Assembly: GCA_944474755.1 (NCBI GenBank)
Contig: OX104118.1
Span: 70,561,575-70,625,574, forward strand
Reading direction: 5' to 3'
DNA length: 64,000 nucleotides
Source of the DNA: Limnoperna fortunei
Taxonomy: Eukaryota > Mollusca > Bivalvia > Mytilida > Modiolidae
Position numbers and translations under genes: made by a program. Each line of letters opens with the position of its first letter. Position 1 is the stretch's first letter. Shown here one piece after another: positions 45,275 to 55,437 of the stretch. The notes beneath the pieces are model-generated. The model saw only the letters and a program-made list of their open reading frames with translations, was not told the origin of the DNA and searched no databases.

Positions 45275-46364
45275 TGTCTCGCCTGCATTCCGCATCAGTA
45301 ACGAAAATAAATTTCGTCATAAGCATTACGTAAATAGCATTAAATATCAGCAGCGGCCTGTATACAAAATATTGTCACCATACCCTGCATAGATACAGGG
45401 GAACAGCCGTAACCCAAAAACTTTAACGTAGTCGCTGGACCATGAAATTGAGGTCAAGGTCAGGTGGAACCTACCAGACAGTCATGTACTATTCATCAGC
45501 AACGTATATACCAAATATTGTCATCCTACCATGCGTAGTTACAGAGGAACTATCGTAACCCAAAAACTTTAACGTAGTCGCTGGACCGTGAAATTGAGGT
45601 CAAGGTCAGGTGACACCTATCAGACAGTCATGTACTAGTCATCAGCAACCTAAACACCAAATATTGTCATCCTACCATGCGTAGTTACAGAGGAACTGTC
45701 GTAACCTAAAAACTTTAACGTAGTCGCTGGACCGTGAAATTGAGGTCAAGGGCAGGTGACACCTACCAGACAGTCAAGTTCTATTCATCAGCAACCTATA
45801 CACCAAATATTGTCATCCTACCATGCGTAGTTACAGAGGAACTGTTGTAACCCAAAAACTTTAACGTAGTTGCTGGACCGTGAAATTGAGGTCAAGGTCA
45901 GGTGACACCTACCAGACAGTCATGTACTAGTCATCAGCAACCTATACACCAAATATTGTCATCCTACCATGCGTAGTTACAGAGGAACTGTCATAACCCA
46001 AAAACTTTATCGTAGTCGCTGGACCGTGAAATTGAGGTCAAGGTCAGGCACCTACCAGACAGTCATGTACTAGTCATCAGCAACCTATACACCAAATATT
46101 GTCATCCTACCATGCGTAGTTACAGAGGAACTGTTGTAACCCAAAAACTTAACGTAGTCGCTGGACCGTGAAATTGAGGTCAAGGTCAGGTGACAGGTGA
46201 CTGACTGGCAAGTACTCATCATAAGCTACCTCTGGACCAAATTTGATGGACCTAGGGCTTGGGCTAAAAGATATGAAGCAAGATGTCAAGAGTTAACGCC
46301 GCCGCCGCCGCCAGATTCCCATACATATGTCTCGCCTCCAGCGACTTTCGTCGCAGGCGAGACA
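45275..46364. mobile_element. TIR element with ~6 internal 146-bp tandem repeats
   Basis: Ends TGTCTCGCCTGC and GCAGGCGAGACA are exact inverted repeats. Inside, the 'tcatcctaccatgcgtagttac' unit recurs at 45521, 45667, 45813, 45959 and 46102, period 146 (the last 143). The layout recalls the bivalve 'pearl' elements, which carry ~160-bp core repeats. A CCG run (cgccgccgccgcc) lies near the 3' end. Confidence 0.8.
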
Positions 46365-48841
46365 AAAATCAATAGGTGAGGCGGGAATCACTCAATGAAT
46401 GGGAGGAGCATATAACTACATGTATAATTGACATGTGTCTCCTGCTGACGGTATCAAAATTGGAGTTTAAAAGTAATTTTACCAATTTCCTTAAAAAAGA
46501 AAAAACTTAAAAAGTAAATATGTGTTCTTAACATTATTTCCACTAAACCTATGACTGCCAAAGTTTTGAAAACATGAAGGAAAAAATATTGTTCAAATAA
46601 AATTTACATGTGTTGGTATCCTTTATCAATTAACACCAGTCAGCTTAACAGGAAGTGTGCCAGCAGGGCATTTTTGTTATAAGTATGAAATTTACTGTAA
46701 TTAATGCAAATATTTATATACAAACGTATATAAGTTGACCGCACAATAAATTCGCAGGTGTTCATTAATCAATAGACCATTCTATTTTGCATCCAGTGGA
46801 CAACAGGTATCCTATTTTCCCCAGCACCATAAGGAAAGGTGTTTTACACCAGCATTTAATTAACATCTACTGTTTATATTATTTAAGGTATGCTGAATAA
46901 ACCGCAAAGCGGTTTATGTTGCAGCGTAAATCTATCCAAAGTCGTTTATATCCAATAATCTAACCAACAATTGAAAACAAACCTTATATTTTCAATTCTA
47001 TAGTAAAAATGAAGTAACAAGAACAATATGTTTCAATTAATCAAATAATATTTGCAATTCACAATTTTAGTGTCGTCACTTGTTGTTTGCAGAAGAATTC
47101 ATGTATAGTCAACACATATAGTCAATACATCTTATTATGACGTCACAATCAGTCACGTGCTGAAAAACCAAGTTAGGTTATACGAAATAACCAACTTTGC
47201 TCATGTATTGAGTATTTAAAAGAAATTAAAATATAAGAGTTTAAACAAACTTTAATTGTACAAAAGTTGACTGTATCCATTTTTTTTTGTTACCCTTGAA
47301 AATAATATTAGTAATACTTACAAATAATTTGCAAAGAACTCTTAATTCTTGAGCATGTTTTAACTTAAGATCTGCAAAGAATTTATAATAACTCAATGAT
47401 TTAACGACAGGAACAACACACTGTCTTCACATAAAGTAATTATCATTTTCAGTCCCCGACAATTGTGTTATGCTCGCCAACTTGTAGAGGAAAACCCCTG
47501 ATCCATTGGGGACATCATATTTGAAGTGTCCATGAATGATGAATTTCAATCCATCGTGAATTTAAGTGTACTACAATCGATGTCCATTATGGACTCACTG
47601 TGCGCGTTCTTGGGGTAATCTGTTTTGGCAGTAGTGTATTCAGTGATTTCTGAAAACATATATACTAGTACACCCGAATTTCGGCGATGAAAGTGTGTCG
47701 GTTTAACAGACATTTATTTCGTTCAAACGCACTATATTTTATTATTTAGAAGTCATTTAGTTAGAGCAATAAATGCACGATATTTTGAAAGTAATTTAGC
47801 CTTGGGTTCATTGTTAACATCGCTGAATGAAGGGAAATAGCCGAAATTCGAGTATGGACGAAATTCGAGTGTATGACCATAACTCTGTTTAATATGGAAT
47901 AAATATAATGTCCCTGGTCTGCTTCAGTACTTTTGTACGTTGTCGAACCCACAATTTGTTTTTTTTTAAAAACGGATAATGCTTGTTGTATTAACACGCC
48001 TAATATGCTCGGGAAGACTTTTATACGGTACAAGTTCAACCCAACAATTGAGATCGGATCAAGCGGTATCCAATGTAAACTATCATTTGACAATATGTCA
48101 TTTGGAGTTTTCGATGACTTTTAACACAAGAAATGACATGAATATATACATTTATACATGTATATAATATGTAACAACATGTTACAGTAAAAGAACTTAC
48201 ACTATGTTGTTTTTTTCTTGCTCAATTTCTTCAACGTTTCTTCAACGACAGTAAATAACTGATCAGATGTTTCAGGGGCGATAATTTAGGTATTATTGAT
48301 ATTCGCTGAAGACCGAAAAGTCAATGCATAGATATTGTATGTTGATCTCTATATATCTAATGTGTGATATATTGGATTACGCTATTGTGAACTTTGTACT
48401 GTACTTGACTTTAATAATAATAATATTTATTTCAATAAATATCAACGTTACAATGGTTAATAAACATACACTTACATATTATTAAAAATTTATGAATACA
48501 GATCACACCATGTTTTAAAATTTTAATATGGATACAGATCACAACGAGTAATAAAAAACCAAAAGTTGATATTTATTGGGATAGCCCATGAAAGCTCGAA
48601 AGCTTATTTCCAACGGGGTCCCAAAGCTGTATACTATAAAATAATTTGAATTTGAGTTTTGATATATGTTTTGTGTTTTTGTTTATGTTGGTTTTGACAA
48701 AAAAGTAATTTGTTTGTTTGTTTGATTCGGCCACTTATTCAAAAATGGGTCCATAAAAAATCGGACCATGTCAAAATCGGCTCATAATAATTTATACTAA
48801 ATAATATAGAAAATATATATTGTGATGTAGAAGATAAAAAA
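46365..48841. other. Intergenic stretch
   Basis: No gene supported. A short piece at ~48360-48425 resembles a LINE 3' end (compare 51100-51170: 'atattggattacgc.attgt.aact'). Confidence 0.4.
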
Positions 48842-49476
48842 TTAAGGGGATGCAGGACACTTTCACTGAAAATAATTTATCAATGAATTTTCTTTAAATT
48901 CGCCAAATGGTTAGTTTTTTTATACAATTATCATAATTCAAAATAAAAATATGGGTTTCAGAGCTTATTTTCGAGGGGTTGAGCACTGAAATTTTAAATT
49001 TTTATACAGATTATACAGAGAAGAGAATAAAACAGCACTAAAATAAAAGATTACACAAATTCTGTCCAATGAAATTTTCTGAATTTTTCTATATATTGTC
49101 AAGCAAGTGGTATACATTTTAGTTATGGAAAGAAAAATAGGTGTCTGGGTTAAATTTTTCTCAATTGGTTGAAAACTAGTCAAAAAGTGCTAAATAAGGG
49201 TATTTTTGGTCAAAATTACCTCCCTTCTTACAAATTTCATTTTCATTTTTTTCTGCCAATACCAACATGACCAAACTCATTTAAACGAAAACGTTTTATT
49301 TCAACCATTAATAAATTGAAGTAATAATATAGGTACAAGACTTTCATTATTACTTTAAATTTTATTGATAGTAAGAAATTATTAATGAAAGAAATTATTA
49401 TTAAATTTACCAAAAATGGTCTATCTATTTTGAAATTTTCACAAAAATAGGCGGATGTTGTCCTGCATCCCCTTAA
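48842..49476. mobile_element. TTAA-flanked MITE, copy B
   Basis: Uninterrupted 635-bp copy: TTAA + GGGGATGCAGGACAC ... TTGTCCTGCATCCCC + TTAA. Co-linear with copy A outside its insertion. Confidence 0.88.
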
Positions 49477-50214
49477 TTCCATAACAACGATATATGTGAT
49501 TGGTAAACACAAAGCTAAAAAAAAATTAAATGACCATCTTCTTGATAGTTTTTGTGTGCTTTCTTTAAAATTTTCGAGCTTACAGCGAGTTGGGTATACT
49601 CCAACCTTAATTTGTAAAGAGGGGCACTTATCCTGCAGTTGTAAGTTAGTGTGAATGGTAAATGTGTTGTGTTTGTGTGATAGAGTTGTTCCCCCTTTCA
49701 CCGCTATCTGTATTAAGGCCTATAAACTTATGTTTAAACGCTATAAAAGACTTAATGTTCACGATTTGCTAAGATAAGCTTTTAAGGAAGATAAAAAACT
49801 AAATATTGAAAATTTTCCCAATCTTTTCGGAAATCGGAAGAATATTTAAAAACTTTATTTAATCTGAATACTCTGGAACTTTCTCATGTACAATTCGAGA
49901 AAGATATTAAAACTTACTATTTAAATAGACATATGAATCATTTAAATCACATAAACATATTGACTCAGGAAAACTGAGACTCTATAGCAAAATTATCCAA
50001 AATTTTGAACTTCAAAGAGGCCTAGCAACGCATTTTATACGCCTATGTATTTGAGATGAGAGGAGAGTCAAAAGGCTCCAATAAAAGTAGAAAAATATGA
50101 ACATTTTTTTATATTTCTGATAATAATTGGTACGGCACGCCGTGCCTGCAAAAGTTGTTGGTTCAGCGCAAGCCGTACCTGCCGTACTGCCTGCTACGCC
50201 TATGCTAAGTTTAA

Positions 50215-51176
50215 TATTAATAAATACCTTAGATTATATTTGACAAAACTTAGACTAAGTGCACACTCCTTAAGGTGCAGTCACACTACACCGCATAGCG
50301 TCAACGGACGCCAAACGCAAAGCAAAAATGCGGCTGAAAGTTATCCGGTGATGAGAAGCATTTCCCGCTGCTTCTCTCATGATCGCTGTACGGGGCACAT
50401 AAAACGTGCAAAACGCACAATGACCGAACGATCAACGCACATATACCGGATGAACGACGTACAGTTAACGGACTTCAACGTACTAGTGACGGATTTGTAC
50501 CGCACAAAACGTACACGCAGCGTACACTTACGTTACATCCGCTGCATGTCCGTTAGTAGTCCGGCCGTAAATCAGGTCCACCGGGAAAGAACGGACTCGA
50601 ACCGGACAAGTACAGAATAAGGAACTTACGAGTAACAAACAAAACGCATACCAGCGCACGGTTACCGTACATCTGACGGACGACTTTATCCGGTGCTGTA
50701 CGTTCCAAATTTTGAACATGTTCAAAACTTTCCACCGAACGGAACGAACACCGCCGTACATCGCCGGACAAGAAGCGCAAACGCCGCATGATAAACGGAA
50801 AAGAAACGCATGCAAACGGACATGGACGGATTGAAGATTTTGTTATGCGTTGGACGTCCGTTAACGCTATACGGTGTAGTGTGACTGAAGCCTTATCTAT
50901 TGAAACAGGTAGATATAATAAATCTATAACTCCTGCCAAAGAAAGATTCTGTACATCATGCAAAGACAAAGTTGAAGATAAACCTCATTTTTTAATTGAC
51001 AGCCCCTTATATAACAAAATTAAAAGTAATTTTTTTACTTTATTTAATAAAGAATTAAATGAGACTCCCATGGAGACTATCAATCGTCACCTTAACCCAT
51101 ATTGGATTACGCATTATTGTAAACTGTTTAATGTAATTGACTATACTTTATCCAATAAAATAATTTGATTTGATTT
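50215..51176 (+). pseudogene. CR1-like LINE 3' fragment, split by a MITE
   Basis: After removal of the MITE (50273-50892) and one TTA, the frame runs ...YLRLYLTKLRLSAHSLSIETG and on through a Cys/His motif (CTSCKDKVEDKPHFL) typical of the LINE C terminus, to TAA and a TTTGA-rich tail. The upstream part is not clear. Confidence 0.78.
50273..50892. mobile_element. Harbinger-like MITE inside the LINE fragment
   Basis: Inverted termini of ~40 bp (CAGTCACACTACACCG..AGCGT.AACGGACG), 620 bp, flanked by TTA at 50270-50272 and 50893-50895. TTA/TWA duplications are typical of PIF/Harbinger MITEs. GC- and CpG-richer than its surroundings. Its open frames on both strands are not genes. Confidence 0.85.
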
Positions 51177-52142
51177 TATTTTTATTTGTAGTTGTGACGT
51201 CATTTTTGTCTGGATAAAATGTAGCTATGGAAGCTGATGGGTTTTTTTGTTTTTCAGCCCTAAATATATGCCATCTCACCACCGTGAATTAGAATACCTA
51301 AGATTGATGGTCTCCAGCGGTAACTCTGGTAGAGTGTATTATTGTAGCTTTTGTCGTTTGTAACCTTTCCTCTGGTTGGAAACATTGTACTTGTCTTTTC
51401 TACAAAATAATATTTGATTGACAAAACTTTCGACTCTATTATAGTTAAACTCAAATATATAAACGGGGACAAGTATAAAAGTTGATTACTGTATTGGTTC
51501 CTGATATAACTTAAGTAACATTCTCTCACATGCGGTTTAAAACAGTTGCGACGTCTTCCATGATAGCAGGCATGCCAAGCCTGGTATTGTTATAATAATT
51601 ATAAAGGTCTCATACTAAACCGTTCAACGTTATTTTTGCAGATCAACAGTATATGATGTAAAGGTACCTGAACTGCTGGAACTTTACGTGTATTTGTAAT
51701 TTATTCATTTGATATACTATATGTCTTCTTCATCGGTGTTAGGTATTTTGTTATTACCGTCATTCACTGGTCATTGACGTTACGACCAAACATGTTTTAA
51801 ATGCAGAATTTTGTATTTTTAAAACGACCAATAATATGCCTTCATACACCAGAAAACTCAGGAGATTTTTAGGGGCATTTACAGGTACTGAAAGTTAAAG
51901 AAATAATTGCTATCTTTACGGAGTTCAGACTATAGGCGAATGAGTGAGTAAGCCGATAATTTAATACTTAAAATGTAATATTTATTGATACAGTTTAATC
52001 ATCACAATGTTACATTATAACTGTAAAATTAAAGATAAGGATGGGACAGTGTATTTACCAACACTAATGTATCAATCATTTATAATGAAAAGAAACATTT
52101 TTCTGAGTAAGTATGGTATATTGCAGATTACACAGCATTTTG
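51177..52142. other. Intergenic stretch
   Basis: AT-rich; nothing supported. Confidence 0.4.
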
Positions 52143-52688
52143 ACTCGAACACTGGAAAGTACACACCGTAAGCCACTACCACATCTGTACTCGAACACTA
52201 GACATCACACACCGTAAGCCACTACCACATCTGTACTCGAACACTAGACATCACACACCGTAAGCCACTACCATCTGTACTCGAACACTAGACATCACAC
52301 ACCGTAAGCCACTACCACACCTGTACTCGAACACTAGACATCACACACCGTACGCCACTACCACACCTGTACTCGAACACTAGACATCACACACCGTAAG
52401 CCACTACCACACCTGTACTCGAACACTGGACATCACACACCGTAAGCCACTACCTCACTTGTACTCGAACACTGGACATCACACACCGTAAGCCACTACC
52501 ACATCTGTACTCGAACACTGGACATCACACACCGTAAGCCACTACCACACCTGTACTCGAACACTAGACATCACACAACGTAAGCCACTACCACACCTGT
52601 ACTCGAACACTAGACATCACACACCGTAAGCCACTACCACACCTGTACTCGAACACTAGACATCACACACCGTAAGCCACCAATGAAC
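52143..52688. repeat. 46-bp satellite, ~12 units
   Basis: Unit 'ctcgaacactagacatcacac...' with period 46 (first starts at 52144, 52190, 52236), one unit shortened by 3 bp. Few substitutions between units. Confidence 0.95.
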
Positions 52689-53229
52689 CAACTGAAAAAT
52701 GTACGAATTAGAAACTGATAAACCCTTTTATCGACCTGCGATGAGTAAATACATTCATGACATTTTTTTGTTTCCCTCTGCCGCAATAACACAGTGTGTA
52801 AAAACATGCATTCTAGGAAAACAACACATCATTCCAATAATTAATCAAAGTGAATCCAGAAAACGAGATTTTCTCTCGGGAAAGTTTAAATATTTTATTT
52901 TATTTGCTTTTTTACATAAAAATGGAGTAATCAATATATTATCCATCAACTAATCAGTTAATGTTTTGAATAATACAAACGGAGTACTAGAAATAAGGAT
53001 TTACTTTCAATCAATATACCTTTGTGACAGCTGTGTGGCAACATATTTCAATTAGTATTTAAATAATGTCCCGGTTTGATTTGCACTGTTAACTTTTAAT
53101 ACGCAAAACAAGCAAACGCCTTTAAAAAGTTCACACAACCACAAGCAATGTCAATAATTAATCTGAAAGGTATCAAGTACTACAACAGAATAGTAGTAAT
53201 GCATTGTAGGTACAAACATATTCATTTAT

Positions 53230-53460
53230 TATTATACCCCCGCGCAAACTTGTTTGGGAAGGTATATAGGAATCACCCTGTCTGTCGGTCCGTCTGTCTG
53301 TCAGTCCGTCTGTCCACATCCCTTGTAAGCGCAACTTCTCCTAAACCGCTTGATGAAATTTAATGAAACTTAGCATAAAAGAAGTACATTATATGTAGAC
53401 GTGCATGAAGGATTTTTATTGACCTCGGATATCATTAAGGGGAGATAATTGGACTTGAAA
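53230..53460 (+). repeat. Bivalve interspersed repeat fragment
   Basis: 'tatacccccgcgcaaacttgtttggg', a GTCTGTC/GTCCGTCT-rich stretch, then 'ccgcttgatgaaatttaatgaaactt'. Related wording occurs near 14090-14210. Confidence 0.5.
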
Positions 53461-54431
53461 GCGAAGTATGTGTGCTTTGTCGATGTGTTGATGTCAAAAC
53501 AAGGTTTTTTATTTCTTTGTTTTATAACACTGTTTTTCCTGTTTTCCATGGTCTTGCTTTAAATTAGTGTTTTGGAATTAATTTGTGTGATTTGTTTTGC
53601 TTTTGTATTATGATCAGTCGCTTTAAATGCCGCCTTTGATGTGCCTATCCTATCGTTACATAATTATTTTATTAATACATAGTGTCACAAAAAGTGACGT
53701 AACAGATTTATCTAAAATTATTTTTCTTGCATTTAAGAAAGTTGACTGTTTGATCTGGTTATTTTTTTATAAACCGGCGGATTGTAATCAACCCATGTCA
53801 ATGCCGCTTATAAATTCCATGGATGCACTTCTATATATCAAAGTATACATTGTTTTGGATTTCTTTGCTTCATTATTTATTTCTCAACTCACTGATACTA
53901 TTATTTGCCTATTGTACTGCTGCAGCCTCTGGAATGCTTTTGAATGCACTATTTTGGGGATACACGTTGTTGCTTTAGATTTTATTGCCTGAGAAATCCA
54001 AAATCAACGAATAAAAACGCATTAAATGAAAATTTGATAACAAAAGAAGCAGAATAAGTTGAATAACAATCAATTTTCTAATGTGCTAATACATGTAGGT
54101 TAACCATTTCTGTTTATTGAAATGGTAAATCACGTCAGTGTCATAGCAAAAATAATTTGAACGAGATAGCAGTTCTGTACCTTCAGTATATATACAAATG
54201 AACATTAAAATTCAAAGACCAAATGTTTAGCTGGAACAATGAAAAACCATTAAAACTTAAGGTAACTTTAGGTGTGGTGCTGGTTTCAAACCAAGGCATT
54301 CACCGTGCTACGAAAGATACAGCTAAACATGGTAAAATGTAAAATTTGCGTAATGTTTGATTTTCTACACAGAATTCCAAAAAAACCGTACTTGACATAT
54401 ACCATTCTTTTTATCATACTCAAGGCTTTAC

Positions 54432-54591
54432 GAGAGTTTTATTTTTTAACGGAAAAAAGCTTCATAATATAAACAACTGACTGAGTTTGTTTTGCTTAAA
54501 CATGAATCTTTGAGAGTTTTATTTTTTAACGAAAAAAAGCTTCATAATATAAACAACTGACTGAGTTTGTTTTGCTTAAACATGAATCTTT
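54432..54591. repeat. 80-bp tandem duplication
   Basis: 'gagagttttattttttaacg.aaaaaagcttc' begins at 54432 and 54512, nearly identical. Located downstream of gene 2. Confidence 0.9.
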
Positions 54592-54674
54592 GAGTTTAAC
54601 ATCGTTTGCCAATGGCATTCTGTATGCTAAGCTTATTATATATGTAGTTTGTGTTATGCTCCTGATTCTGCAGC

Positions 54675-54680
54675 TTTATT
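54675..54680 (-). terminator. Gene 2 polyadenylation signal
   Basis: AATAAA on the minus strand about 100 nt after the gene 2 stop codon. Placement fits a short 3'UTR; usage is inferred. Confidence 0.5.
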
Positions 54681-54780
54681 TGTTGTTTTTAATCCTAATT
54701 CTTTCAACAGTATTACAATTTGTTTCTTGCAATAGTGCTGGTGCTTGAACAGACAAAGCTTTAGTCATGTACTGAGGCTG

Positions 54781-55437
54781 CTATTTCCGGAGTGGTTTAG
54801 TGAAAAATCCATGCCCTTTAGGCCGTCTTGTATCCACTTGGCATCCTAGTGATTTTTTGTGAATTTTCGATGAAGGGTTTAATCCAATCATATTATCTAA
54901 ACTCTGTGCATGCATAATTGATGCTACACTATGTGATGAAGTGTGTTCGCCTGGAATGGGTTTTGCTTTCCTTGGTTTGGTATAGAACTTATGTCCTTTA
55001 GGCCATCTTGTATCCACCTTACACCCGGATGTTTTCGTTGAAGGTTCCGGTTCCGGTGACGGAGGCATAGATGATTGTGGATCGGGTGATATATTTGCCG
55101 CCAAACTATAACATTCCGGAGTTGGTACTCTTTCAGGTGTTAGTAACTGATTAGCAATCGGAGATAAAATTGGTTCCTTTTGAGAACCGTTTTCGTCGTC
55201 AATAAGTTTTTCATTCTTGTTGTCTGCTGTTACTTTTTCGTGTTCCCAGACACAAACCCCATCGTCGCTGTTATTTTCAGATTCAATGTAAAAATCAAGT
55301 TTACCAATTCCTCTAAGTAATCTGATTGTTTCTAGCAACTCCATTTGCTGTTTCTTTTCTTCTTTGAAACGTTCTCTCAATTCGTTATATGAAGTAGGTA
55401 AGTTATAGTCTGTGCGTGGCTTCAGTTTTATGCTGCT
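54781..55437 (-). CDS. Gene 2 exon 4, terminal (218 codons and TAG)
   Basis: Acceptor tgtttattccag| then an uninterrupted 219-codon frame to TAG at 54783-54781. It contains the putative coiled coil, an acidic spacer, a Pro/Ser/Thr segment (PTPECYSL; PSPEPEPS) and the two CxVDTRxPKGHxFxTKP motifs, the second almost at the C terminus. Confidence 0.85.
   Translation of the reverse strand, partial: SSIKLKPRTDYNLPTSYNELRERFKEEKKQQMELLETIRLLRGIGKLDFYIESENNSDDGVCVWEHEKVTADNKNEKLIDDENGSQKEPILSPIANQLLTPERVPTPECYSLAANISPDPQSSMPPSPEPEPSTKTSGCKVDTRWPKGHKFYTKPRKAKPIPGEHTSSHSVASIMHAQSLDNMIGLNPSSKIHKKSLGCQVDTRRPKGHGFFTKPLRK

Noticed and set aside
50240..50969. Open frames in the CpG-rich block at 50.2-50.9 kb
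   Set aside because: They lie within the Harbinger-like MITE and have no protein-like composition.
52143..52688. CRISPR-like repeat array
   Set aside because: The repeats are contiguous with no unique spacers, and the DNA is eukaryotic; it is a satellite.
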